Shown: positions 27,079-37,284 of the stretch, one piece after another
How positions within the stretch are numbered: the first letter of the stretch is position 1
Layout of the letters: every line of letters begins with the position of its first letter
From: Tritrichomonas musculus
Taxonomy: Eukaryota > Parabasalia > Tritrichomonadida > Tritrichomonadidae
Direction: 5' to 3'
NCBI GenBank assembly: GCA_039105265.1
Contig: JAPFFF010000024.1
Span: 62,001-126,000 of the forward strand
Length of the DNA: 64,000 bases
Notes under the pieces: generated by a model
Seen by the model: only the letters and a program-made list of their open reading frames with translations
Told to the model about the DNA's origin: nothing
Databases searched by the model: none
Made by a program: the position numbers and the translations under genes

Positions 27079-28461
27079 TTATACAACTAGAGTGTTGAAT
27101 GAGAGAGGTGGAAGAGTAACATCATATGCTTGACCATTGATTTCAAATTGAACCTTTTGTTCGAATTGTGCCTCGTTTCCAGTGACAATGACAACTTTTC
27201 CATCTGGATTCTTGAAAGCCAAAGTCTTGACGTCTGTATCGTCATCAACAACAGTTCTTGTTGTCTTAATTTTCTTTGCACCTGGTAAAACAAAGTGGCT
27301 TACGTGCTTGATGATATAGTATTCAAGAGTGTATCTGAAAGTCTTTTTCTTGTCGTCAACGACAACGAGAGAGTTTTGAGCCCAGCCCCATCTGCTGATT
27401 CCGCCATCAACGAGGGATGTGTTCCAATACATGTAGGCAGATGCGCCGCTGTTCAAGTAATGATTTAGAAGTCCCCAGGCATAAATTGCATAGTCAAGAT
27501 TATTCTTTCCATCACCGCATTCTTGTTCAGTTTGCCAAAGTTTCATGTTTGGATAACGACGATGAATTCCTTTGATGGCCTTCTTTCCAGCCCATTGGAA
27601 TCCAACAGCTTTAACGTATTTAGAAGATTCGGGATCATTCAAGACAATGTCAACATATCTTTCAAATGGTCTTTCCATTGTTCCAAAGTAAACATCAACT
27701 CCTTTCTTTGCCATTTCAGGTCCAAGATAATGGCCGACGAAATGATTTAATGATTCAGCCTTCCAGACGCAGCTTGGAAAGACTTGATTTGAATTAAATT
27801 CATTTTGTGGCATAACTGCAAAAATGTTGATTCCTTGTGATTTATAAGCATCAATGAACTTGCCAATGTATTGTGCATATGTTGATAAATGCTTTTCATC
27901 ATTAATGAATGCATCTTCACCTTCATCAATTTGGTCTTCCTTTTTAAGATCATTTCTGTATTGCTCTGGAAATTCAGGACCTGATGTGTGGCATGCATAA
28001 TGATGATTACGCTTGAACCAAGTTGGTGGGCACCAAGGAGAAGCCCAAATCTTAATATTTGGATTTTCTTTAAGTGCTGATTTTATGAATGGAATCAAAG
28101 TTTTAGTATCGTTTTCAATACTGAAATGCTTGAGTTCAAAGTCATCGTCATGTTCATCATATGAATACCAATTTAATGAGAAATCATTGGCTCCAACGGG
28201 CATTCTGCAAATGGTGAAGTTAGCTCCTTTTCCTGGTTTGAAAAGTTCTTCAATGATGCCATTGCGTTCATTCTTGCTGAGAATGTTTAATGATGTCCAT
28301 CCAAGCTCGTTGAAACATGTACCAAATCCTTCAATGGTTTGTTCTTCTTTGTCTTTGTGAATATGAATTACTGTTTCTGAAGTACCGGCTGAAACTGGAT
28401 GAGGTGCAATTGAACCTTTTTCTTCCCATGGCTTGGATTCTGTTGTTGAGATCCAACTCAT
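27079..28461 (-). CDS. GH30 glucosylceramidase-like glycoside hydrolase
   Basis: A 460-residue intact enzyme of glycoside hydrolase family 30. The N-terminal strand has the family hallmark QTIEGFGTCFNELGW. The acid/base Glu is in AVMPQNEFN (Glu221) and the nucleophile in KLWQTEQECGDG (Glu312). WASPWCPPTWFK also fits the active site. The final ~80 residues (VVIVTGNEAQFEQKVQFEING) form the small beta domain typical of the family. Such enzymes cleave beta-glucosyl or beta-xylosyl bonds in glucosylceramide or plant polymers. No signal peptide is visible, so the enzyme is cytosolic, or exported by another route. It is uninterrupted and has a well-placed Inr, unlike most neighbours. Bacterial origin is possible but not shown. 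Confidence 0.93.
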   Translation of the reverse strand: MSWISTTESKPWEEKGSIAPHPVSAGTSETVIHIHKDKEEQTIEGFGTCFNELGWTSLNILSKNERNGIIEELFKPGKGANFTICRMPVGANDFSLNWYSYDEHDDDFELKHFSIENDTKTLIPFIKSALKENPNIKIWASPWCPPTWFKRNHHYACHTSGPEFPEQYRNDLKKEDQIDEGEDAFINDEKHLSTYAQYIGKFIDAYKSQGINIFAVMPQNEFNSNQVFPSCVWKAESLNHFVGHYLGPEMAKKGVDVYFGTMERPFERYVDIVLNDPESSKYVKAVGFQWAGKKAIKGIHRRYPNMKLWQTEQECGDGKNNLDYAIYAWGLLNHYLNSGASAYMYWNTSLVDGGISRWGWAQNSLVVVDDKKKTFRYTLEYYIIKHVSHFVLPGAKKIKTTRTVVDDDTDVKTLAFKNPDGKVVIVTGNEAQFEQKVQFEINGQAYDVTLPPLSFNTLVV

Positions 28462-28476
28462 TGGCTGATTGTTAAA

Positions 28477-28483
28477 AAAATGA
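28477..28483 (-). promoter_or_regulatory. Inr of the GH30 gene
   Basis: TCATTTT on the minus strand with A(+1) at 28481, a 20-nt leader to the ATG at 28461. Confidence 0.6.
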
Positions 28484-29427
28484 TGTAAAACAAACTTAAA
28501 TATTTATTTAAATTGTAATGTATTCAATTTTTTAATAATTTTATAGATAATTGAATTAGGTGGATGTATAAATTCAATTTTTTTAGATGGAGATATTGAA
28601 TATATTACAAAAAATTACTTCATATCACATCCACTTAATTCAATTTTTGTATTCAATTTTTTTATAGTTTTAACTTTTTGAAAAGAATTTTAATAGATTG
28701 AAATTTTGATATAAGATATGAGGTGGATGTGATAGATAGATATAATTTCTCTCACATTTTTGTGATTTTTTGATTTGAAAGTTAATTCTAACAAATGATT
28801 TCAACTTTTTTCAAAAAAAAAAAAAAAAAAAAAAAAGATCAGAATCAATGAACACAAAGTGGAAACATAAGACTTAAAAATATATATAAAACAATAATAT
28901 TCTAAAATAATCGCTTAACCTTTATTGAGAAGTATTTGATTTCAAATATCAATGACAATGGATAAATGATGGAATTAAATTAATTAAATATAACAAAATA
29001 ATTAAATGTTTTATTCATACAATATTAACTTAACTGTCATTATTCATGCATTATACCATAATCATATGCCAAAAAACTCAAATAACGAATGTATTGGAGA
29101 TACTGAAGATAATTCTATTGTTTACTGACTTGAATGATTGGAAAGATAGAATCACAAATTATCTCATTGAATCATGGAAAGAGTAGATAAATACTCATTA
29201 CTTCTATAGATTGAAGCTGATTACATTTGTATTTTCCAAAAAAGTTCATTAAATTATCCATTTATATCAGGATGATTGAAATACAAATGCTAAAGTGAGA
29301 AAATAAATTTTTAACCGATTTGATTCATTCAAGCCACTTTGAACTTTCAAAAAAAAAAAGAAAGAAAAATTATTTAAATATATTTTATTTTTTTTTTTTT
29401 TTATTTGAGGATTAACATCAAGACAAT
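28484..29427. other. AT-rich gene-free stretch with an inverted repeat
   Basis: About 940 bp. TTGAATTAGGTGGATGT (28551-28567) and ACATCCACTTAATTCAA (28627-28643) pair in 16 of 17 positions around a 59-nt loop, and GAGGTGGATGTGATAG follows at about 28720. A 24-A run is at 28815-28838. No gene seen. Confidence 0.5.
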
Positions 29428-31406
29428 TCATAAATCATCAGAACGCGATCTATTCCATAATTTAAAAAGATTTAAAAAACTATTTCTACCAATCACTGCA
29501 TTACAAAACTGATCATATCTTGCATCTGTAGCACAACCAGCAGCTACCATACAAAAAGTATCATATGCATTTGCAAATTGATAAATTCCTTTCCATTTGG
29601 GTAAATTTACATTAATCATTGAAGTTTGTTCAATTTCTGAAAAAATCTGCGAAGGACTGAAAATATTAAAAATTTTCAATTTATCTGATGAAAAATTCAC
29701 AGAATCGCTATTAATTGTCATGTGAAATAATGAACGATAATACTCCAAACTTTCAAATGCAACAGAAGGTACATTTCTTTTGGATCCAATTGCCTTTGCA
29801 ATCAATCCACCGATAGAATGACCGACATAAATAATTGTTGAATTTTCGAAGTTCATTTTGTCATACACAGTAAACAAATTATTCGCAAAATAAGCAAAAT
29901 TATATATCAAATTCATTAATAAATAACGATTCATTATCATTGTCAGGAAATGCAAATAACGAAACAAAAAGAATTCAATTGTGACGTAATAAAATGGAAT
30001 CGTGCCATATGACATTCTGTTAATGACGAAATCATTCATAAAAAGATCCAACATGAATGAAACACTTGTTTTGTCAGTCAATGATTCAAATGCACGAATT
30101 GAAAAAGTTTCATTCAATTTAAATTGTGTACATATAAGAAATCGGATTGTCAATTGTACTGATTGAAAAAGTTCGGTTATTATTAAAAACCATTTTCATG
30201 ATTTCATTTGCTATTTCTTTGTTCTTCGATTGGCCAAATGATGCAATTCCAGCATATTCAACTAAACTCAAATCATAAAATTTTGTTTGGCAAACTGATG
30301 ATTGTGAACTGAAAGTGGCATTTTTATAAAATGAAGAATAATGAAATTCTTTTAATTGAAAAGGTGCAAAAACTTTAAAAACAATAATTAAAATTATGCC
30401 AATGGCAATAATACATACAATTGAAATTGCAATTGCTGCTAAATAAGTGAACGAAATAAATTTATGCTTTTCTTTAATTTTGATAAAATTGATTAGAAAA
30501 TTGGCACAATTTGTAAATTAAATGAATTATGTATTCAATAAAAATTGCTGTAATGATAAAAGATGGAATAATTTTATGATTGTATAATAAATACTTATAA
30601 TCATTAACATTTGAATCTTTAATAAAATCAATGAATTCATCTTGAATAATAATTTGACAAGGATCAAAATATACTTGCCATTTTTCAACTTGATTTATAT
30701 CGTTTTCTTCAACTTCATTAAGTGGTTGATCTATATTTTCATTTTCAATGCTTTGTTCGGTATGAGTTGTATCTTTTTCATCAATAAAACTTTGCGATAA
30801 AATATCATCTTCGCTAAAAATACTCGATTGTTCATCCCTTTTTAATTTACATATTGGAATGCTTTTGAATATGACATATATACAGCCAAATAGAGGCGGA
30901 TAACACGAAAGACCTGCAAAAGCAAGTGAACAAACAGTTTGCTCACTAGTGGTGGTGATTTCAATGATAAGAAAGATGAGATTCATGAAAACTGAAAATA
31001 AATATATAAATCCCCATCAATCAATTCGGTTTTCTTTACTGCACCATTTAGGATTTTGGAAAAATTGACGAAGTCTGTTTTCTGCTTTTTGAAGATCTAA
31101 TGCTTTCCAGATATTTTTGAAATATGACGTAATAATCTTGATATTTAGAACAACTAATAGATGTATATACGGTACTGATATAAACAACCAGAAAAAATTG
31201 CTGATAAATGAAAACCAATCTTTTGAGAGACAATTAGAAATAAGAGATAGTGGATAAGAAAATATTATTTGTATAGAAACATAAAAAAATGCTACAAATC
31301 CAACATATGTCGTGAAAATTTGAAGACAGATGAGAATAATTGAAGATCCTTTATAAAAAACGTCTTTACAATTCATATAAGATAACAATAAGCAAATTTT
31401 TTTCAC
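29428..31406 (-). pseudogene. Multi-pass membrane lipase-like gene, decayed
   Basis: Read from 31406 to 29428 in pieces. The first part (31406-31017) has four hydrophobic segments. After a TGA at 31017 the same frame goes on through WGFIYLFSVFMNLIFLIIEI, an acidic loop and another membrane segment to 30474. A third part, in another frame, holds YLAAIAISIVCIIAIGIILI. The last part (to 29428) carries VGHSIGGLIAKAIG, the nucleophile elbow of alpha/beta-hydrolases, and a C-terminal NAYDTFCMVAAGC. Membrane passes followed by a GHSxGG lipase domain recall PGAP1-type GPI inositol-deacylases, but the order is reversed from what is usual, so the family is open. At least three frame changes and one stop make it a pseudogene. 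The last ORF has no ATG start (TTG only). Confidence 0.5.
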
Positions 31407-31449
31407 AGTAAATTTTTGAATGATTTTGAATAAACTAATAAAATAATCT

Positions 31450-31854
31450 TCATATAAGCAAATTTATTTTCTCATATTGGGATAAAATCAATTCACCTTT
31501 AAGTTGAAAACAATTGAAAAAAAAAAAACCATCACTCAAATTTGTCATACCATTTGGAATGGTCAATGATTCATTTAGTCCAGAACAGTTACAAAATGCA
31601 TAGCTTTCAATATTTATAACAGATTCAGGCAGTACCAAAGAACCAGATAATAGAGAGCAATTATTTAAAGCATATTGATCATTTGACTCAACAAAATAAG
31701 GTAATTCTAACGATTCATTCAATCCATAACAATTACCAAATGCAGAATCCTTTATAATTCGGATTGAATCAGGAAGTATTAATGATCCATGAAACCCATA
31801 ACAATTAAGGAAAGCATTTTTTTCAATAATCCAAATTGAATCAGGAAGTTGCAA
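31450..31854 (-). pseudogene. BspA-type LRR fragment (duplication copy 1)
   Basis: About 130 residues of BspA/LRR_5 repeats (LPDSIRIIKDSAFGNCYGLN, LPESVINIESYAFCNCSG). The frame has no ATG (TTG at 31854) and is preceded by an in-frame stop. It loses homology at about 31483, the left edge of the segmental duplication, after which unrelated codons follow. The second copy at 41479-42541 continues further into a membrane segment. A fragment without likely function. Confidence 0.75.
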
Positions 31855-32068
31855 TAAATTTCTGAATCCAGTATAAAATGGTCAATCATTTCACCTTTAC
31901 AAAAAATGATTTTTTAAAATTGTATTTTACTTTTACAAAAAAGAATTTATAAAATAATTTAAATGCTATTTTATTTATTCACAAAAAATTACTTAGTATA
32001 TTATCTTTTTTCAGAGATATGAATTTTTTATGTATTCATAATTTTCAATATTTTCAATAAAAAATACA

Positions 32069-32122
32069 TTGTACAAACCTTGTATTTGTTTTATCGTTCT
32101 TTGTAGAACAAGGTTGGTACAA
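32069..32122. repeat. Hairpin-forming inverted repeat
   Basis: TTGTACAAACCTTGT and ACAAGGTTGGTACAA pair in 14 of 15 positions around a 24-nt loop, about 390 bp upstream of the initiator-binding-domain gene. Identical copy at 42756-42809 in the duplication. Role unknown. Confidence 0.6.
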
Positions 32123-32509
32123 AAAGTGAAGTCTATTATTAATAATTTGTTAAATGATCATATCATAATAGTTTTTTTATTTTGGCAAAAACACTTTTTT
32201 TATCAATTTGAAATTCTATTAATTTGTATGAGTTCTCACAATTTGATAGACGTTGTGACAAGGTTAAAAATTTTTTATATATTTTTTATAGCTTTTTATA
32301 TCTTTTTATTTTATTGTAAATAGAGAAAATAATGTGATCGATTTCTTTTATAATATCATGAGATATTTTATTATAGATTTTAATATATATTTATTATGAT
32401 TTTGATTGATATCTAGTTAATTATAAGAATTGAATGACATGTTTTTTTTTTTAATAGAAAAATTGAATATCATGTAAATAGATTTTCATCTCATAATTTT
32501 ATAAGCATT

Positions 32510-33286
32510 ATGGAGCTTGAGCATCTCAGATGTATTGTAAGGAGCCGGGAACCTAAAATGAAGCAAATTCATATGGTTTTGACGTGCCTTAATTTTTCAG
32601 ATAATCACCCGAAAGATGCGTTTACTATAGGGTGTTTTTGGACCTCTGAAAAAACATTTTTAATCCATTCAGGTATCTTTGGCGCCTTTGTAGGACGGAA
32701 AGCTAATACGATTAATCGTAATTTCCGCACACATGGCTTCACTCAGAACAAGTCGTCAGCGTTTATGAGATGTCAGATTCCAAGTAAGTTTGATTTACGA
32801 AATCTCCCAGATCCATCGAATTGGTTTCAACGTCAATGTGAAGGATTTACGAAAGAAACGACAGAAAAAGAAGCAATCAGCTGGGAATTTCACCAAATAA
32901 TCCCCAAATCGTTAAATAAAGCTTCCTCTTTGGGAGAGGAAACAAAGGCAACCAATACAACTAAAGAAACCAAGAAACCCAAGAAAACAAAGAAAACAAA
33001 GAAAACAAAGAAAACTACGAAATCCAAGCCAGTCTACCAAATTCAGAATAATTTTATTATTGATAAAATTGAAGTCAACATTAAGGAAATTGAAATTGAC
33101 ACAGGAAACTTGTTTTTCATGTCAGATGATGACCATGAATGTTTCTTTGATTTTGAAAGCTTAGAAAATAATACTGATCTTAATATGCAAAGTCCTTTTT
33201 ATAATACCATCAATGATAATATACCAAGTATCGGGGATGATAACGAATGTTATTACTTCTCTGATGATTGTGGTATTTATTATTGA
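32510..33286 (+). CDS. Initiator-binding-domain (IBP39-like) protein, copy 1
   Basis: A 258-residue protein. Residues ~20-115 fit the initiator-binding domain of trichomonad IBP39: FTIGCFWTSEKTFLIHSGIF, then GRKANTINRNFRTHGF, matching the IGCxW...NTLNxNLxxLxF pattern, and a basic end. IBP39 binds the Inr of protein-coding genes and recruits RNA polymerase II. A Lys-Thr repeat (KKPKKTKKTKKTKKTTK) follows, useful for DNA contact or nuclear import. The C-terminal ~80 residues are acidic and aromatic (SDDDHECFFDFESL), as in transactivation regions. Inr-like TCATAA lies 17 nt before the ATG. The gene lies wholly within the segmental duplication, and the second copy at 43197 encodes the same protein. 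Family call is by motif memory. Confidence 0.6.
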   Translation: MELEHLRCIVRSREPKMKQIHMVLTCLNFSDNHPKDAFTIGCFWTSEKTFLIHSGIFGAFVGRKANTINRNFRTHGFTQNKSSAFMRCQIPSKFDLRNLPDPSNWFQRQCEGFTKETTEKEAISWEFHQIIPKSLNKASSLGEETKATNTTKETKKPKKTKKTKKTKKTTKSKPVYQIQNNFIIDKIEVNIKEIEIDTGNLFFMSDDDHECFFDFESLENNTDLNMQSPFYNTINDNIPSIGDDNECYYFSDDCGIYY

Positions 33287-33416
33287 AAAATTATTTTGAA
33301 CCAGTGAATATATTTATTGTATATTCCTGCTTTTTCCTTCATTAATAAAGATATCTTTATGAAGAGCTATAAATGTTAAGTTTATTTTTCTTTTCTGATC
33401 TATTTTCAACGATGAA

Positions 33417-33829
33417 ATGTTATATAAAGAAAAAAACGATTCTAACTTTTTTGAAAGTATCAGGCCAGATTTTAATTTAAATTTTTATTTTATTATATCT
33501 ACAATAAAATTGTATCTCAGAGTTATGTCTCTAGAAAATATTAATCAGACAGATAGAATAAGGAAATTTAGTTTATCTAATTGCAAAGATAACTCAGGAA
33601 CTTAATTTTTTCCATTTGATTCCTCGATAAAATGGAATGAGGAGCAAAAAACAAGCCAGTTATACGTACGCCATCAAAAAACGTACATTCATCTCTATCA
33701 AAATCTCTTCCAACTCAATATAATGGAATAAACAAAAGACATTTACTGTTATTACAGGCAAAAAAAGAGATGAGAAGCCGTTGTACCAAGTAGGATCATC
33801 TCCATTAAATGATACAAATATAAATACTA
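33417..33829 (+). pseudogene. 5' part of the 414-aa gene, deleted and truncated
   Basis: Copy 1 of the gene that is whole at 44104-45348. The first ~60 codons match; then a deletion of about 176 bp shifts the frame and a stop follows at 33603. Remaining homology, with small further changes, runs to about 33829, the edge of the duplication. Not functional as the original protein. Confidence 0.85.
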
Positions 33830-33852
33830 CGGAGATAGAATGCTACTAATAT

Positions 33853-34179
33853 TTGCAGCTCCACCTCAAGAAGCAGCAAATATTATTCGCTATAGGAAAT
33901 TCACAAAAGAAAACCACCAAGATATTGCTGGATTTATGGCAAAATGTTCCAGATGCTCAAAAATACGCAAAACCAGGCTCAACAACTTTTCTTGCAGCTG
34001 ATGCATACTTTGTAGATTGCTATGACAATCAAAGCCGTATGTCAGGACATAATGATCGTAAACATTGCAAATATTTTAGAGGAATGAACAACCGAACTCA
34101 TTATTTTATGATAAAAAGCAACAAAAATGTCGATAGAATTCATTATATTGGTGGCGTTCTTCGACCTCCTCCAACATAA
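33853..34179 (+). CDS. Hypothetical 108-aa ORF, perhaps a 3' gene fragment
   Basis: The protein-like part starts around KILLDLWQNVPDAQKYAKPG and continues TFLAADAYFVDCYDNQSRMS to the end YIGGVLRPPPT. It has good composition but the upstream codons look like another frame, so the natural start is probably lost at the edge of the duplication. No family recognised. Four Cys/His residues in DCYDN and DRKHCKYF might bind metal. Confidence 0.35.
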   Translation: MQLHLKKQQILFAIGNSQKKTTKILLDLWQNVPDAQKYAKPGSTTFLAADAYFVDCYDNQSRMSGHNDRKHCKYFRGMNNRTHYFMIKSNKNVDRIHYIGGVLRPPPT

Positions 34180-34560
34180 TTATTATAATCATTATTATTA
34201 AAATATATTACTATATATTCTTTTCAATATGTAAAATATTAAACATATTCAAGATTCTTCTTTTTTTTTATTTTTTTATTTTTTTTTTTTTTTTCGAAAA
34301 TCAAAAATCAAATAATCAATTAATGAATATATGTTTTTGTCAAATGTAATTATTTTTTCGTCAAATAAAAATAATAGTATTTGTTGCCTTTTAAAATGTT
34401 ATATATGTATATATTTGAAAAATTTTGTTTGATATCTGATTCATACGATTATAATATCTTTTCGATTCGTGTTTGAAAAGAAGTTGTTCGTCGATGATTA
34501 TTCGATATATTTGAAATTAATTGAAGAAACTCAAGGAATCCATATTCTTTATCATTAAAT
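34180..34560. other. AT-rich intergenic stretch
   Basis: About 380 bp, with T-rich low complexity at 34259-34294. No gene seen. Confidence 0.4.
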
Positions 34561-34594
34561 TGTTTGTCAAAATTAACTTTTTCAAAGTTTTGTG

Positions 34595-36318
34595 ATGCTA
34601 GAAAGTATCAAGTACAAAAAAAAAAAGAGATTCAAGAAAAGATTCTTCGCTTTTTAGACGAAGATAATGAAGATGAAGGCAATAATGAAAAACAATTTCA
34701 AGACTTACTTCAATATTTCAAAATATCCACATTATATCATGATTATATTGGATCGCGCAAAGCAATTCTTATATTAATCAACTGCATCGCAAATAATCAT
34801 TATAGAACTCCTAAATTTTTCCAAAAAATTGAAAAATTATTAATAGAAATTCAAGGACCAATCAAAGAAAACATATCATCTAATGATATATATTTTTCTT
34901 TCAAGAACAATAAGCGAATTCTTCTTTTCCTTATTCAAAACAAAATCTTAGAAGTTGATCAACAATTTGTAGATAGGATACTATATGACAGATTGAAAAA
35001 TAGACACTACCAATCAGGCCTGGCTGAATTTCTCTTTCCAGAAATACGGCCATTCTTACGGAAGAAAGATTACAAATCGATCACTGGCAATATATATTTC
35101 ATTGAACAAATAAACGTTCAAGAAGAGGCAAACATTCCACTTTTTGAGGAGAAACGATCAAAATATGAAAATGTCAGAAAGATCTGCGAGCTAATTCGTG
35201 ACGATTCAGTTGATAAATTTGTTGAATATGTTTCAAAAAATTGTATTCAATTAAACGGTTATGTTCAACGATCAATTTTTGAGACGAATTTGTTATTAAA
35301 CAAAAAAGAAGGTGCCACATTAATTGAATATGCTGCCTTTTTCGGTTCCCTTCAAATCGTCAACTTTTTGAGGATGAGTGGAGTTAAAATTAAACGGTCG
35401 TTAATGAAATTTGCCATTCATTCAAACAACGCAGACATCATTCATCTCATTGAAGATTTTGCAGACAAAGAAGATATTTCTGATGAAGATTTCTATCAAA
35501 GTTCATTTGATGAGACGTTGAAGTGTCACAATTTTAATCTGAGTCAATATTTCATGAGCAATTTCATATCAAATCCTGTTTTAGACAAAAGTGTCAAATG
35601 GCTGAATTTTGAGTACTTTCCGACGACAATCAATGAGGTTGTCTTTTATTACGTCGGTGAGAATGATCTCTGCGATATTTTCGATGATTCAAACCTCAAA
35701 TTTTCGTTTGATTCTCGCCAATCAGCAAACAGAATGAATAACAAAACCAGAGCAAAAATCAGGAAAGGTTTTTCATTCATTTCTGGCTATCAAGACTCGA
35801 CTCAAGTAGAGCCTCTTTCATACTCAAATTCAATTGTCGGTAGATATAATTTGCGAAATCAGCCATATGTGACGAAATTCGTCATTTCGGGCAATGCGAA
35901 AGAATTTGTGCCAAACATCTTCACAAACTGCCCACACATGGAAGAGATCGTGTTCCAGAAGCCGGCGTCTTTGGTGAGTTTGAATAATGGCGCCTTCTAT
36001 GGTCGCTCTTTCCTGAAACAAATCGAAATTCCTGCATCAGTGAGGAAAATCGGCAATTTCGCGTTCGGAAAGTGCGTGGAGCTTAGGAAGATCACGTTCG
36101 AGGAAGATTCATCACTCGAGACGATCGGGAAATGCTGCTTCATGCAGTGCTCTGCGCTGGAGGAAATCGTGATTCCTTCATCTGTGAAGAAAATCGGTAA
36201 GAACATCTTCGAAAAGTGCGCATCGCTGATGCATGCTTCAATCCCATCGTTTCTGCAGAATGAAGTGACAAAGGAATACTTGAACAGCCCAGAGCAAACA
36301 AAAATTGACTATTATTAA
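34595..36318 (+). CDS. Ankyrin-like (DUF3447) plus BspA LRR protein, homopolymer frameshift near the start
   Basis: About 570 residues. The N-terminal half (KEIQEKILRFLDEDNEDEG, RKAILILINCIANNHY) resembles the start of the DUF3447 family of trichomonads. ANK-like repeats follow (EGATLIEYAAFFGSLQIVNF, SLMKFAIHSNNADIIHLIED). The last ~140 residues are LRR_5 repeats (IEIPASVRKIGNFAFGKCVE, IVIPSSVKKIGKNIFEKCAS). The long frame has no ATG upstream of codon ~290, but an ATG at 34595 (MLESIKYKKK) leads into the same protein if the 11-A run at 34616-34626 had 12 bases. So this is probably a normal gene with a one-base homopolymer defect or error. GC rises clearly in the LRR part. No signal peptide, so intracellular, perhaps an adaptor. 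Confidence 0.7.
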
Positions 36319-36674
36319 AGATTTTGCTTTAATAATAAATAATCTATTTTTATTTGCCTTTTTGAAGAAAAACCCTCTAGCCCAAATTTCATATCGCCTG
36401 TCAAAAGTTGGTGCTAGATTGATTTAAAAAAAAAAAAAAAAAAAAACATGTAAAACAGCCCCAATTTTATTTTATAAGTATATTTCATTATCTCACAGTA
36501 TCACATATAAAACATTTATGTTTATTTTAATAACATTTTAATAACCTATTTTGATTTAAATCCTATTTTTTAGTATTGTTAAAAATAAGATAAAAAGACA
36601 ATTAAAATAAAAATATGATCTTCTAAAACGATCAAAATTCACCTTTTTATACGATGAAGGTCAATTTAAATCAA
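36319..36674. other. Intergenic stretch left of the P element
   Basis: About 355 bp of AT-rich DNA with a 20-A run at 36427-36446. No gene seen. It ends at the target duplication of the P element. Confidence 0.4.
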
Positions 36675-37284
36675 CATTTTATATAGGGGTTTTTTTTCTC
36701 AAAAAGTGACAGCTTTTTTAAAAAATTAAAGATAAATAAAAATAAAGTTGATATTTTTATGCGTATACTATTAGTATAGTTGTATATTTAATTAAATGAA
36801 AATCAGTCAACGCATGCAAAAGAGCTCCATCAATCTTTAATTGAAAGTTAACGTTTTACATCACATTTCAATATGATATTTTTTATTTGCATAAATTATT
36901 GATTTTTTTTGGGTTTTACTTCAAATAGCATCAAAAGGTTTATTGTACAAGATCAATTGAACCTTATTTCTCATTTTTTTATATGATTATCATATTTTTA
37001 CCAGATCGATTGCGATTTCTCAAAATATATTTTTTAAACTCAATTATCATATAAGAAAGATGATTTCTATTCTTGTTAAAAAAGCATTATTATCAAAATT
37101 CATTGAGATTCTCTTATTTTTGCATTTTTATGATGATATTGCAAATAATAATTTTTCAAATCAGAATATCTTTTTTATAAAAGCTATGATTATGTGCAAA
37201 ATAGTTAAATTAAATGAAAATATTTTGATATCGTTAGCTACTAATTCATATGATCATACATGCTATTCAATTAATATGAAAAAT

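Larger units (their letters stand above)
31483..33829. repeat. Segmental duplication, copy 1
   Basis: About 2.35 kb almost identical to 42172-44693. Only a few substitutions were seen over about 2 kb, plus a 12- versus 10-base homopolymer difference and a ~176-bp deletion in this copy (the bases corresponding to 44285-44460). It covers a BspA fragment, an intergenic region, the initiator-binding-domain gene and the start of the 414-aa gene. Direct orientation, offset 10687 bp. Confidence 0.95.

Noticed and set aside
32069-32323. 84-codon hydrophobic ORF, also in the duplicated copy at 42756
   Set aside because: Begins with TTG inside a hairpin, Phe/Ile/Tyr-rich from T-rich DNA; identity of the copies is due to recent duplication, not selection.
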